Assembly: GCF_001570965.1 (NCBI RefSeq)
Contig: NZ_BCSR01000001.1
Coordinates: 124,001 to 188,000, forward strand
Length of the DNA stretch: 64,000 nt
Source of the DNA: Janibacter corallicola NBRC 107790
GTDB taxonomy: Bacteria; Actinomycetota; Actinomycetes; Actinomycetales; Dermatophilaceae
Direction: 5' to 3'
Shown here piece after piece: positions 26,049 to 35,076 of this stretch. The notes beneath the pieces were generated by a model. The model was given only the letters and a program-made list of their open reading frames with translations. It was not told where the DNA came from and searched no databases. Position 1 is the first letter of the stretch. Every line of letters begins with the position of its first letter. The position numbers and the translations under genes are program-made.

Positions 26049-26540
26049 ATGACCAGCTACATGGTCGCAGCACAGGGAGGCAGCGCCGCCGCCCCGACGA
26101 CGGACGCCTTCGGGGGAGAGATCGGGCGGGGACAGGCCCGCACCGTCCGTGCGCGGTGGGAGCTGCCGACGGTCACGAGGATCCGGGAGGCGGTCGCGCT
26201 GGACCTGCGCGCCAGGGAGGTCTCCGAGGAGGTCATCAGCGAGGCCGAGCTCGTCACGACCGAGCTCGTCACCAACTCGCTGCGCCACGCCAAGCCGCTC
26301 TCGGACCGTACGGTCCGCATCCACTGGAAGGCCCGCGGCGACTGCGTCGAGGTCGAGGTCAGCGACGGCGGCGCCGAGACCCAGCCGGTCCCGGCGACCC
26401 GGGCCGTGTGGGCCACCTCCGGCCGGGGCCTGCGGATCGTGCGCAGCCTGGCCCACGAGTGGGGGGTGCTGCGCGATGAGAAGCAGACGACCGTCTGGGC
26501 CGCTCTCGGGGGACCGTCCCGCCGACGTGTCGGGACCTGA
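26049..26540 (+). CDS. HATPase_c anti-sigma-factor-like ATP-binding protein
   Basis: Small GHKL ATPase of 163 residues similar to the Streptomyces family of short regulatory kinases. It has the N box in LVTTELVTNSLRHAKPL, the G1-type DGGAETQP and the G2-type SGRGLRIVRSLAHEWGV. Such proteins act as anti-sigma factors or signalling ATPases; the partner is not in this window. The start is uncertain (ATG at 26022, 26049 or 26061). 26049 was chosen because GAGGGAGG precedes it. Confidence 0.8.
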   Translation: MTSYMVAAQGGSAAAPTTDAFGGEIGRGQARTVRARWELPTVTRIREAVALDLRAREVSEEVISEAELVTTELVTNSLRHAKPLSDRTVRIHWKARGDCVEVEVSDGGAETQPVPATRAVWATSGRGLRIVRSLAHEWGVLRDEKQTTVWAALGGPSRRRVGT

Positions 26541-26570
26541 CCGGGTGGCAGTCGACCATAGGATCGGCGC

Positions 26571-27077
26571 ATGAGCGTCCCCCCCGCCTACCAACCGCCC
26601 CCCAAGAAGTCCCGCGCCCACGCCTGGGTGCTCGGCATCGGCGGGGTCCTCGTGCTGCTGTCGCTGCTCTTGTGCGCGTTCGGTGGCTTCGGGGCCTTCA
26701 ACGCGGCCAAGGATCTGGTCGACCAGCCGATGCACCACGGCAGTTACACCGTCGCGCTCGAGGACGGGGAGAGCACGAGCGTCTTCTCCGAGGACGAGCT
26801 GGCCACGTGCACCGCCAGCGGGCCGAACGGCCCCGTCGAGAACACCGCGGTGGCCGACGAGAACGTCTCCTTCGGTGACCGGGACCTGCACCGGGTGATG
26901 GCCATCGACGCCGACGGCAGCGGTGACTACACCATCAACTGCACGGCTCCCTTCGTCGTAGGGGAGGGCGTCTCCGTCGCGGGCATCGTCGCCGCGAGCA
27001 TCGGCGGCGCGCTGTGCTGCCTCGGCAGCGTCGTCGTGATCATCGGCCTCATCATCTGGATCGTGCGCCGGCGATAA
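26571..27077 (+). CDS. Hypothetical membrane protein with two helices
   Basis: Protein of 168 residues that I do not recognise by name. It has a proline-rich cytoplasmic start (SVPPAYQPPPKKSRAH), a first helix (about 17-42) and an extracytoplasmic middle of about 85 residues with two Cys (CTASG and NCTAP) that may form a disulfide. A second helix (about 133-163) and a basic end RRR follow. It lies 30 bp after the ATPase gene and 41 bp before rsgA. Confidence 0.72.
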   Translation: MSVPPAYQPPPKKSRAHAWVLGIGGVLVLLSLLLCAFGGFGAFNAAKDLVDQPMHHGSYTVALEDGESTSVFSEDELATCTASGPNGPVENTAVADENVSFGDRDLHRVMAIDADGSGDYTINCTAPFVVGEGVSVAGIVAASIGGALCCLGSVVVIIGLIIWIVRRR

Positions 27078-27118
27078 ATCACTGGCGGCGAAGGGGGCCG
27101 ACCTGCCACCTTCGTCGG

Positions 27119-28207
27119 GTGGAAACCTCCAGCACGCACCTGATCGACCTCGGGTGGGACCCGGCCACCGCCGCGGCCTTCCGCGAGGCGGCGGCGGACG
27201 CCCCCTTTGCACTGGAGCCCGGTCGGGTCGGTCGGGTGGACCGGGGGAGGGTCACGGTGCACACCGCCACCGGCACCTCCCCGGCGCTGGTCCGACTGGG
27301 ATCGGGCAGCGCTCGCGAGGAGGCGCCGACCACCGGTGACTGGGTGGGGCTGGAGCGGCGCGACGACGGCGACGTGGTCCGTCTCGTCCTGCCCCGCCGC
27401 AGCGCGATCGTGCGCAAGGTGGCGGGCAAGAGCTCTGCCGGGCAGGTGATGGCGGCCAACCTCGACCACGTGGTGATCGCGGTGCCCTTCGAGACCCGGG
27501 TGAACCTCGCCCGCATCGAGCGCTACCTCGCGCTCGCCTGGGAGTCCGGCGCCGAGCCGCTCGTCCTGCTGACGAAGGCCGATCTCGCCTACGACCCCGA
27601 GGGGACCCTCGCCGAGGTGGCGGTCTCGGCCCCCGGCGCGTCGGTCCGGTCGGTCTCCGCGGAGACCGGGGAGGGCATCGAGGAGCTCGGGGAGGTCCTC
27701 GCCGGCGGTACCGCGGCGCTCATCGGGCAGTCCGGCGCCGGCAAGTCGACGCTCGTCAATGCCCTGAGCGGCTCCGCGGACCAGCTCGTCGCGCAGACCC
27801 GCCAGGACGGCAAGGGCCGGCACACGACGACCGCCCGCGAGCTGATCCCGCTCCCGGGTGGCGGGGTGCTCATCGACACCCCCGGTCTGCGGGAGGCCGG
27901 CCTGCACGAGGACGGCGAGGGGGTCGCGCGCACCTTCCCCGACGTCGAGGAGCTGGCGGCCCGGTGCCGTTTCAGCGACTGCGCCCACGACACCGAGCCG
28001 GGGTGCGCGATCCGGGCGGCGCTCGAGGACGGGAGTCTGGAGCAGCGGCGCTACGACAGCTGGGTCAAGCTGCAGCGCGAGGCCGAGTGGATCGCCCGCC
28101 GGGCCGACCCCGTGGCCCGGGCGGCGGCCCGCAAGCAGTGGGCAGCGACGGGTAGGGAGGGGCGCCGGCGGGCCATCCTCAAGCGGGGCGAGGACCCCTT
28201 CGGCTGA
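27119..28207 (+). CDS. rsgA: Ribosome small-subunit GTPase RsgA
   Basis: Circularly permuted GTPase that helps mature the 30S subunit, 362 residues. An N-terminal OB-fold region leads to the G4-type LLTKADL, then the P-loop GQSGAGKST (about 202-210) and DTPGLRE. A C-terminal zinc finger has CRFSDCAHDTEPGC (about 282-295). The start is GTG; the frame is open upstream but lacks a better start. The order is that of the family. Confidence 0.94.
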   Translation: METSSTHLIDLGWDPATAAAFREAAADAPFALEPGRVGRVDRGRVTVHTATGTSPALVRLGSGSAREEAPTTGDWVGLERRDDGDVVRLVLPRRSAIVRKVAGKSSAGQVMAANLDHVVIAVPFETRVNLARIERYLALAWESGAEPLVLLTKADLAYDPEGTLAEVAVSAPGASVRSVSAETGEGIEELGEVLAGGTAALIGQSGAGKSTLVNALSGSADQLVAQTRQDGKGRHTTTARELIPLPGGGVLIDTPGLREAGLHEDGEGVARTFPDVEELAARCRFSDCAHDTEPGCAIRAALEDGSLEQRRYDSWVKLQREAEWIARRADPVARAAARKQWAATGREGRRRAILKRGEDPFG

Positions 28208-28214
28208 CGAGTGC

Positions 28215-29234
28215 TCAGAGCACGTCGTGCCCGGGGTGCCCGCCCCGGTTCAGCGCATCGACGACCTCGAGGGCCGAGCGCACCCGCGGGGTCTTCGGGA
28301 TGACGCCGAGCCGGCCGGCCTGGAAGTCCTCGAAGGCCGTGATCAGCTCGTCGCGGGAGTTCATGACGAAGGGGCCGTAGGCGGCGACGGGCTCGCGGAT
28401 CGGGCGGCCGCCGAGCAGCAGCACCTCGAGGGACGGGCTCCGGCTGTCCTGGGCGTCCTCGGCCGCGACCTCGACTGAGCCTCCGGAGCCGAAGACGGCC
28501 AGCTGACCCTCGCGGACGGGGCGGCGCTCGGGACCGACGAGCCCGCGCCCGGAGAGGACGTAGGCCAGGCCGTTGAAGTCCGCACGCCAGGGCAGGTGCA
28601 TCCGGGCGCCGGGTGCCACGGTCGCGTGGAGCATCGAGATCGGGGTGGTCGTGATGCCGGGGCCCTCGTGCCCGTCCAGGTCGCCGGCGATGATGCGCAC
28701 GAGTGCGCCGCCGTCGTGGCTGGCCAGCAGGGTGACCTCGCCGGAGCGGATGTCCTGGTACTTCGGGTCGGTCATCTTCTGCGCCGAGGGCAGGTTGACC
28801 CACAGCTGGATGCCGTGGAAGAGGCCACCCTTCACGACGAGGTCCTCCGGCGGCGCCTCGATGTGCAGCAGCCCGGACCCGGCGGTCATCCACTGGGTGT
28901 CGCCGTTGGTGATCAGGCCGCCACCGCCGTGGGTGTCCTCGTGGGCGAAGGTCCCGTCGATGATGTACGTGACGGTCTCGAAGCCCCGGTGCGGGTGCCA
29001 GCTGGTACCGCGCGCCTCACCGGCGGCGTACTCGACCTCACCCATCTGGTCCATGTGGATGAAGGGGTCCAGCCGACCCGTGTCGACGCCGGCGAAGGCC
29101 CTCCGCACGGGGAAACCCTCGCCCTCGTGGCCCTGGGGCGCCGTCGTCACCGACAGCACGGGGCGGGAGGTCTCGGGCAGGGGCTGACTGACACGGGGGA
29201 GGGTCAGGATGTTCTCGACGGTCACGGCCGGCAT
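28215..29234 (-). CDS. Pirin family protein
   Basis: Bicupin of 339 residues. The metal-binding histidines of pirin are in DPFIHMDQMG and SWHPHRGFETVTYIIDG, and the C-terminal pirin domain includes YVLSGRGLVG. Some bacterial pirins have quercetin dioxygenase-like activity, others regulate metabolism; which applies is unknown. Its upstream region has two short palindromes typical of MarR/HxlR-type control. Confidence 0.9.
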   Translation of the reverse strand: MPAVTVENILTLPRVSQPLPETSRPVLSVTTAPQGHEGEGFPVRRAFAGVDTGRLDPFIHMDQMGEVEYAAGEARGTSWHPHRGFETVTYIIDGTFAHEDTHGGGGLITNGDTQWMTAGSGLLHIEAPPEDLVVKGGLFHGIQLWVNLPSAQKMTDPKYQDIRSGEVTLLASHDGGALVRIIAGDLDGHEGPGITTTPISMLHATVAPGARMHLPWRADFNGLAYVLSGRGLVGPERRPVREGQLAVFGSGGSVEVAAEDAQDSRSPSLEVLLLGGRPIREPVAAYGPFVMNSRDELITAFEDFQAGRLGVIPKTPRVRSALEVVDALNRGGHPGHDVL

Positions 29235-29266
29235 GGTGCGCTCCTTCGCTCGTTGCTCACCACCGA

Positions 29267-29286
29267 CAACTATAGTTGAAAATCAA
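29267..29286. promoter_or_regulatory. Overlapping palindromes upstream of the pirin gene
   Basis: CAACTATAGTTG (29267-29278) is a perfect 12-bp palindrome, and TTGA-AAA-TCAA (29276-29286) overlaps it, in an unusually A+T-rich stretch. These resemble sites for MarR-like regulators. No such gene is adjacent. Confidence 0.5.
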
Positions 29287-29303
29287 ACATTCCACCACGG
29301 TGC

Positions 29304-30485
29304 TCAGCGGAAGGCGGACTCGCCGGTGAGTGCGCGACCGATCGTCAGCTGGTGCACCTCGGTGGTGCCCTCGTAGGTCATGACGGACTCGAGGTTGTTG
29401 GCGTGGCGCAGCACCGGGTACTCGAGGGTGATGCCGTTCGCGCCGAGCAGGGTGCGGCACTCCCGGGCGATGGTGATGGCCTCGCGGCAGTTGTTGAGCT
29501 TGCCGAGGGAGATCTGCTCCGGGCGCACCCCGGTGGTGTCCTTCAACCGGCCGATCTGGATGGCCAGGAGCATGGCCTTGCCGAGCTCGAGGGTCATGTC
29601 GGCGAGCTTGGTCTGGGTGATCTGGTAGCCGGCCAGGGGGCGCTCGAAGATCTCCCGGTCACCCACATAGGCCAGCGCGGTCTCGAGGCAGTCCCGGGCG
29701 GCGCCGACCGCGCCGAAGACGATGCCGAAGCGTGCCTCGTCCAGGCAGGACAGCGGCCCGGAGAGTCCGGCGGCGCCGGGGAGCATCGCGGAGTCGGGCA
29801 GGCGCACGTCATCCAGGACGATCTCACCGGTGACCGAGGCGCGAAGGGAGAGCTTCCGGGTGATCTCGGGGGCGGAGAAGCCCGGGGTGTCGGTGGGCAC
29901 GACGAACCCGCGGATGCCCTTGGCGCCCGGTGCCTCGTCGGTGTTGGCCCAGACGACGGCGACGTCGGCGACGGGGGCGTTGGTGATCCACATCTTCGTG
30001 CCGCTGAGGATCCAGTCACCGCCGTCACGCACGGCCCGGGTGCGCATGCCCCCGGGGTCGGAGCCGAAGTCCGGCTCGGTCAGGCCGAAGCAGCCGATGG
30101 CCTCCCCCTGCGCCATCCGCGGCAGCCACTCCTGCTTCTGCTCCTCGCTGCCCCACCGGTGGATGGCGAACATGGCGAGCGACCCCTGGACCGAGACCAG
30201 GGACCGGATGCCGGAGTCGGCCGCCTCCAGCTCGAGGCAGGCCAGGCCGTAGGCGGTGGCCGAGGTGCCGGCGCACCCGTAGCCCTCCAGGTGCATGCCG
30301 AGCAGCCCGTGTCGCCCGAACTCCTGTGCGAGCTCGCGTGCGGGGACCGATCCCGCCTCGAACCAGTCCGCCAGGTGGGGGCGGACGGTGTCCCGGAGGA
30401 CCGAGCGGACGGTGTGCTGCATGTCGCGGTCGTCGGGGTCGAGGAGTGTCTCGAGCCCGAAGAGGTCGAACGGGTGGGTGGTCAT
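29304..30485 (-). CDS. gcdH: Glutaryl-CoA dehydrogenase-like acyl-CoA dehydrogenase
   Basis: FAD enzyme of 393 residues that probably converts glutaryl-CoA to crotonyl-CoA in lysine or tryptophan breakdown. It has the substrate-loop motif LEGYGCAGTSATAYGL, GCFGLTEPDFGSDPGGM, KMWITNAPVADVAVVWA, and the C-terminal YEGTTEVHQLTIGRALTGESAFR (in part), typical of glutaryl-CoA dehydrogenases. No CoA-transferase partner is adjacent. The start MTTHPFD fits the family and has AGGAGG-like bases upstream. Confidence 0.87.
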   Translation of the reverse strand: MTTHPFDLFGLETLLDPDDRDMQHTVRSVLRDTVRPHLADWFEAGSVPARELAQEFGRHGLLGMHLEGYGCAGTSATAYGLACLELEAADSGIRSLVSVQGSLAMFAIHRWGSEEQKQEWLPRMAQGEAIGCFGLTEPDFGSDPGGMRTRAVRDGGDWILSGTKMWITNAPVADVAVVWANTDEAPGAKGIRGFVVPTDTPGFSAPEITRKLSLRASVTGEIVLDDVRLPDSAMLPGAAGLSGPLSCLDEARFGIVFGAVGAARDCLETALAYVGDREIFERPLAGYQITQTKLADMTLELGKAMLLAIQIGRLKDTTGVRPEQISLGKLNNCREAITIARECRTLLGANGITLEYPVLRHANNLESVMTYEGTTEVHQLTIGRALTGESAFR

Positions 30486-30540
30486 GACGGGCCTCCTGGG
30501 GTCGGAGAAGTGCGCACCGGAGCGGCCGATGGTAGCCCTG

Positions 30541-30574
30541 CGCGCCGGCCCCCTTCGCGAAGGGAGCCGGCGCG
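30541..30574 (-). terminator. Hairpin terminator downstream of the DHA2 transporter
   Basis: CGCGCCGGC-c-CCCTTCG (30541-30557) pairs with CGAAGGG-a-GCCGGCGCG (30558-30574), 16 of 17 positions. It is built around an inverted pair of the CCCTTCG word that is frequent in this genome. There is no T tract. Confidence 0.65.
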
Positions 30575-30594
30575 GGCGCGGGGGATGGTCCGCA

Positions 30595-32238
30595 TCATCC
30601 TCCGCGGGGGGCTGCGAGACCGTCTCGCAGGTGTGTCTCCCCGTGGTGCTCGGCCCACTCGTCGCCGTCGGCGTCGAGGACCTCCCGGCCGGCGTCCTCC
30701 ACGGGGTGCTCGTGGGTGCTCTCCCGCAGCGGGGTGTGCGGGATGAAGAAGGTCGCGACGAAGACGACCAGGAGGATCGGCAGGCCGAGGGAGAAGGCGT
30801 CACCGAGCTTCTCCGCCAGGCCCCAGCGCACGGCGGTGGCGACCGCGTCGGGCAGCTCGTCCAGCGTGCTCGGGTCGAGCACCGAGCCGACGGAGCCGAC
30901 GTCCATGCCGGAGGAGGCTCCCTTCGCCATCCCGGCGGGCAGGTGGCCGGCGATCTGCTGCGCGAGGCCGTTCGTCATGACCGCGCCGTAGACGGCGATG
31001 CCGACCGTGGAGCCGACGTTGCGGAAGAACTGCGTCGAGGCGGTGGCCACGCCCATGTCGGAGCGGGCGACGACGTTCTGCACGACCATCGTGTACTGCT
31101 GCATCGCCATGCCGAGGCCGATGCCGAGCACGACCATCGCGAAGGTCAGCTGTCCCTCGGTCGCGGTGTGGTCCAGCCGGGTCAGCAGCAGCACGCCGAG
31201 GCCCATGACGGCGATGCCGGTGAGCATGAAGGGCCGGTAGTGCCCGGTCTTGGTGACCATGAGGCCGGTGAGGATGCCGCAGGTGATGAAGCCGAGCATC
31301 AGCGGGATGAGGATCAGGCCGGAGTTCGTCGCGTCGACCCCGATGACGCCCTGGGCGTAGACGGGGATGTAGATGATCGCGCCGAACATCACCATCGCGA
31401 TGCCGAAGGCCGAGACCAGGCTCAGGGCGATGGTCCGGTCGGTGAGCAGCCGGAGGGAGAGCACCGGCTCGCTCGCCCGCAGCTCGATGAAGACGAAGGC
31501 CGCGGCCGAGAGGACGCTCAGCGAGAAGAGCGCCAGCGAGGTGTGCGACCCCCAGGCCCAGGAGCTGCCGCCCATCGAGACCGCGAGCAGCAGGGCGACC
31601 AGGGCGGTGGAGAGGGTCGCGATGCCGGGGTAGTCGATCTTCGCCCGGCGCGGCTCGTGGGGCAGGTGGAGGAACTTCGTGATGAAGACGAGGACGAGCA
31701 GCCCGATCGGCAGGGTGACGAAGAAGAGCCAGCGCCAGCCGAGGTGGTCGGTGATCAAGCCGCCGGCGAGCGGCCCGGCGACGGAGGTCAGGCCGAAGAC
31801 GGCGCCCATGATCCCCTGGTACTTCCCCCGCTGCCGGGGCGGGATGATGTCGCCGATGATCGTCTGCGACAGCGGCATCAGCGTCCCCATGCCGAGGCCC
31901 TGGATGGCGCGGGCGGCGATGAGCATCCAGAAGCTCTGGGCGAAGCCGGCGAAGACGGTGCCGAGCATGAAGACCGAGATCCCGGCGATGTAGAAGCTGC
32001 GCCGGCCGTAGAGGTCGGAGAGCTTGCCGACGATCGGGACGGTGACCGCGGAGACGAGCATCGCCGCGGTCGCGACCCAGCTGTAGTGCTCCATGCCGCC
32101 GAGCTCGGCGACGATACGAGGCAGCGCGGGACCGACGATGGTCTGGCTGATCGAGGCGACGAGCATGCCGAGCATCAGCCCGACGAAGACCCGCCGGTGC
32201 TCGGGGCTCATGCGGTAGGGGGTGGTCGTGGCGCTCAT
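30595..32238 (-). CDS. DHA2-family MFS multidrug transporter (EmrB/QacA type)
   Basis: Proton-driven exporter of 547 residues with about 14 hydrophobic helices. Motif A is GKLSDLYGRRSFYIAG (near residue 71) and motif C-like GLTSVAGPLAGGLITDHLGWRW lies near 145. The long hydrophilic C-terminal tail is rich in His, Glu and Asp. The start overlaps the MarR stop as ATGA, so the regulator and pump form one unit. Confidence 0.9.
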   Translation of the reverse strand: MSATTTPYRMSPEHRRVFVGLMLGMLVASISQTIVGPALPRIVAELGGMEHYSWVATAAMLVSAVTVPIVGKLSDLYGRRSFYIAGISVFMLGTVFAGFAQSFWMLIAARAIQGLGMGTLMPLSQTIIGDIIPPRQRGKYQGIMGAVFGLTSVAGPLAGGLITDHLGWRWLFFVTLPIGLLVLVFITKFLHLPHEPRRAKIDYPGIATLSTALVALLLAVSMGGSSWAWGSHTSLALFSLSVLSAAAFVFIELRASEPVLSLRLLTDRTIALSLVSAFGIAMVMFGAIIYIPVYAQGVIGVDATNSGLILIPLMLGFITCGILTGLMVTKTGHYRPFMLTGIAVMGLGVLLLTRLDHTATEGQLTFAMVVLGIGLGMAMQQYTMVVQNVVARSDMGVATASTQFFRNVGSTVGIAVYGAVMTNGLAQQIAGHLPAGMAKGASSGMDVGSVGSVLDPSTLDELPDAVATAVRWGLAEKLGDAFSLGLPILLVVFVATFFIPHTPLRESTHEHPVEDAGREVLDADGDEWAEHHGETHLRDGLAAPRGG

Positions 32239-32729
32239 GAGGCGCTCCCGGAGGTCGTGGGGACGGAGGGCGTGCCGGTGCCGCGGCCGAGGTCGATCGC
32301 CAGCTTGTCGATGAGGCGGGCGAGCTCGACGAGGTCCTCCTCGGGCCAGTCGACGAGCATCTCGGCGAGGAGGCCGGTGCGGGCGGTGCGCTCGACGGCC
32401 AGGGCGTCCGAGCCCGCGGCGGCCAGCCGGACGATCGAGGCGCGCCCGTCACTGGGGTCCGGGAGGCGCTCGACGAGGCCGTGGGACTCCAGCCATGTGA
32501 GGCGTCGGCTGATCGTGGAGGCGTCGTTGCCGAGGGCCTCGGCCAGCTGCGAGGTGCGCTGACCCGCCCGGCAGTGCTGCAGGGTGGCGAGCAGCAGGTA
32601 GTCGGTGCGGCTCATCGCCCTGGGGTCCTCGGCCTGGCGGCGGGCGACGAGCCGGCCGAAGAGCCCGAAGACCTCACCGAGGGTCTCCTGCAGGTGCAGG
32701 CGGACCAGCTCGACATCAGTTGCGTGCAT
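32235..32729 (-). CDS. MarR family regulator of the efflux pump
   Basis: Winged-helix regulator of 164 residues: DYLLLATLQHCRAGQRTSQLAEALGNDASTISRRLTWLESHGLVERLPDPSDGRA (recognition helix and wing). The start at MHATDVELV was chosen over one 12 codons upstream because the upstream stretch is the operator-rich promoter. It is coupled to the pump gene. Confidence 0.88.
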   Translation of the reverse strand: MHATDVELVRLHLQETLGEVFGLFGRLVARRQAEDPRAMSRTDYLLLATLQHCRAGQRTSQLAEALGNDASTISRRLTWLESHGLVERLPDPSDGRASIVRLAAAGSDALAVERTARTGLLAEMLVDWPEEDLVELARLIDKLAIDLGRGTGTPSVPTTSGSAS

Positions 32730-32760
32730 GTGGCAAGTATATGTCTGCGTGATGCACGCA
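32720..32760. promoter_or_regulatory. Operator sites of the marR-pump unit
   Basis: TGCGTG-ATG-CACGCA (32746-32760) is a perfect dyad, and TTGC...GCAA (32720-32736) is a weaker one that overlaps the MarR start codon. TGCGTGC also recurs at 32721-32727. This is likely the MarR autoregulation region. Confidence 0.55.
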
Positions 32761-32780
32761 TCCAAATCGTCAGCGGCGAC

Positions 32781-33773
32781 TCACCAGCGGTTGTGCACCT
32801 CCTCGCACCAGCCGACCAGGTCGACGAAGGGGATTGTCCTGCCCTCGTCGGTGAAGGTGCCCGACCAGTGCCCGAAGCACTGGTCGGTGTGCGACGCGAG
32901 GAGCCACAGGTCGGTGTGCGACTCCTTGCGGTGGAAGGGGGTGAAGGTCGCGTCGAGCCCCCCGCCGGTGACCCGCCAGGGTCGGCGCCAGCGGGCCAGG
33001 TCGTAGTCGAAGGTCAGCTCCACGGGGATGTGGTGCAGGCGCCCGTCGACCACGACGGCGTTCTCCGTCGATCCCGTCCCCACGGTCCATCGGCCGCCGA
33101 CCTGCAATCCGATGGTGCGACCCTCGGTGGTGCCCGAACCGGCTCCCCAGTTCCACCGCACGTCGTGCGGCCAGCGTCCGCGTCCGTGGTCGAGCACCGC
33201 CCAGCTCGCTCCCTCCGGCAGGTCCAGCCGACGACCGTCGAGCACGAGGTGCCCGGTGGCCGGCCGAGCGACGTCCTTGACCGTGTACTGGAAGCGGGTA
33301 TCGCTCCACGGAACGACGACCGAGAGCCGTTCGTGGCCCGACGGCAGGGCGGCGACGACGTCGAAGGAGGCGCCGGGCACGTGACCCCGTAGCCGGGTCC
33401 CGCCGTCGACGTCCTCGATGTCGACCGCGAGCCTGCGGGCCCTGGCTCGGGCCGGGCCGTCGCCCAGGCTCTGCGGCAGGACGACCCCGCGCGGCGGGAC
33501 GAGCGCCGCCGTGCGGTGCCACTCGCGGCCGGAGCCGATCTCATGCACCCAGACCTCGTGCACGGCGGCGTAGTCGATGTGCGAGACGGTCACGCCGAGC
33601 AGGTGCGTCGGGGTGACGACGCCCCAGTACTCCCACCGCTTGTTGCGCCCACGACCGCGACCGATGCCGGCCGTGTCGACGAGAGGGTGGCGGGCCCACC
33701 CGACGGCCGCCCGGTCGAGGCGTCCGTCGGCGTCGGTCAGCGAGACGGGTGCGGTCAGCTCGGGAAGGCTCAT
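32781..33773 (-). CDS. DUF2804 family protein
   Basis: Protein of 330 residues with the typical DUF2804 sequence: GRGRNKRWEYWGVVTP, FDVVAALPSGHERLSVVVPWS, and the closing GHWSGTFTDEGRTIPFVDLVGWCEEVHNRW (in part). The fold is a predicted beta-barrel, possibly related to lipocalin-like or AttH enzymes; function is unknown. It stands alone, between a MarR/pump unit and an M20 peptidase. Confidence 0.85.
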   Translation of the reverse strand: MSLPELTAPVSLTDADGRLDRAAVGWARHPLVDTAGIGRGRGRNKRWEYWGVVTPTHLLGVTVSHIDYAAVHEVWVHEIGSGREWHRTAALVPPRGVVLPQSLGDGPARARARRLAVDIEDVDGGTRLRGHVPGASFDVVAALPSGHERLSVVVPWSDTRFQYTVKDVARPATGHLVLDGRRLDLPEGASWAVLDHGRGRWPHDVRWNWGAGSGTTEGRTIGLQVGGRWTVGTGSTENAVVVDGRLHHIPVELTFDYDLARWRRPWRVTGGGLDATFTPFHRKESHTDLWLLASHTDQCFGHWSGTFTDEGRTIPFVDLVGWCEEVHNRW

Positions 33774-33794
33774 CGTGCTCGAGCTCGCGCGAGC

Positions 33795-35057
33795 TCAGTC
33801 CCCCTTCGCCAGGTAGGCCAGGAGCGCGCTCGTCATGGCCCGGACCCCGGTGCGCAGGGTGGGCTCGGCGACGGGGGCGAAGGTGTCCGCGTGGTTGCCG
33901 GGGATGGTCCGCGCCAGCGTCCCGGCGGCCTGCGCCTCGTGGTAGGTCTGCGGGTCGAAGCCGCCCCAGATCCAGAAGAGGTACGGCACGCCCAGCGCCC
34001 GAGGGATGTCGCTGAAGTCCTCGCTGCCGGTCGAGCGGGTCATCTCGATCGCCTTGTCCCCGAACTGCTCGGTGAAGGCGGCGGAGACCTTCTCGTGGAC
34101 CTCCGGCGAGTTCTCGGTCAGCGGGAAGGGGTCGAAGTACTCCATCTCCGGTGGGCGCTCGCACCCCGAGGCCTCGCACTCGGCGCGCACGATCCGCTCC
34201 ACGGCCGCCCGCAGCTGCAGCCGGGTGCGCTCGTCGTAGGAGCGCAGGTTCAGCTGCAGCTGTGCGGTCCCGGGGATGACATTGCTCTTGGAGCCGGAGC
34301 GGAAGCTGCCGACCGTCACGACACCGAACTCGTTCGGGTCCAGCTCGCGGGAGACGATCGCGTTCAACCGCAGCACGATCGCGCTGCCGAGCAGGATCGG
34401 GTCGGTGCCCGCGTGCGGCATCGAGCCGTGGGTGCCCCGCCCGTACAGCGTGACCCGGAGGCTGTCGGCGGCCGAGAGGGCCGGCCCGGGCCTCGAGGCG
34501 ACGGTGTCGTGGGGGATCCCCATGACGTGCTGCCCCAGCGCGACGTCGGGGGTCGGGATCGCCTGTGCCAGACCGTCGTCGACCATCGACTGCGCGCCGG
34601 TGCCCACCTCCTCGGCGGGCTGGAAGAGCGCGATGAAGGTCCCCGACCAGGCATCGGTGTGCTCGGCGAGCAGCTGGGCCGCGGCGAGCAGGCAGGTCAC
34701 GTGCATGTCGTGACCGCAGGCGTGCATGACCGGCACCTCCTCGCCCGAGGCGTCGGTGCCGGTGGCGGTCGAGGCGTACGGCAGCCCGGTCGCCTCCTGC
34801 ACCGGGAGGGCGTCCATGTCCGCCCGGGCGAGCACGGTCGGGCCCTCGCCGTTCGCCAGCACCCCGACGAGTCCGGTCGGGCCGATGCCCGTCGTCACCT
34901 CGTAGCCCAGCTCGCGCAGCCGGTCGGCCACGATGCCGCTGGTGCGCTCCTCCTGGAAGCTCAGCTCCGGGTGGCGGTGCAGGTCCTCGTAGAGCTCCAG
35001 GTGCGGGGGGACGAGAGCGTCCAGCTCCTTGAGCACGGCATCAGCAGTGGTCGCCAT
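33795..35057 (-). CDS. M20 family amidohydrolase/peptidase
   Basis: Zinc hydrolase of 420 residues of the aminoacylase/hippurate-hydrolase group. Metal ligands are visible in HACGHDMHV and in PAEEVGTGA (with the general-base Glu). The dimerisation insert carries GRGTHGSMPHAGTDPI, and the C-terminal ligand region is TGSEDFSDI. It probably removes an acyl group from an N-acyl amino acid; the exact substrate is unknown. A 16-bp perfect palindrome (GAGCTCGC-GCGAGCTC, 33781-33796) spans its stop codon. Confidence 0.9.
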   Translation of the reverse strand: MATTADAVLKELDALVPPHLELYEDLHRHPELSFQEERTSGIVADRLRELGYEVTTGIGPTGLVGVLANGEGPTVLARADMDALPVQEATGLPYASTATGTDASGEEVPVMHACGHDMHVTCLLAAAQLLAEHTDAWSGTFIALFQPAEEVGTGAQSMVDDGLAQAIPTPDVALGQHVMGIPHDTVASRPGPALSAADSLRVTLYGRGTHGSMPHAGTDPILLGSAIVLRLNAIVSRELDPNEFGVVTVGSFRSGSKSNVIPGTAQLQLNLRSYDERTRLQLRAAVERIVRAECEASGCERPPEMEYFDPFPLTENSPEVHEKVSAAFTEQFGDKAIEMTRSTGSEDFSDIPRALGVPYLFWIWGGFDPQTYHEAQAAGTLARTIPGNHADTFAPVAEPTLRTGVRAMTSALLAYLAKGD

Positions 35058-35076
35058 GCGCCCAGTCTGCACCCGC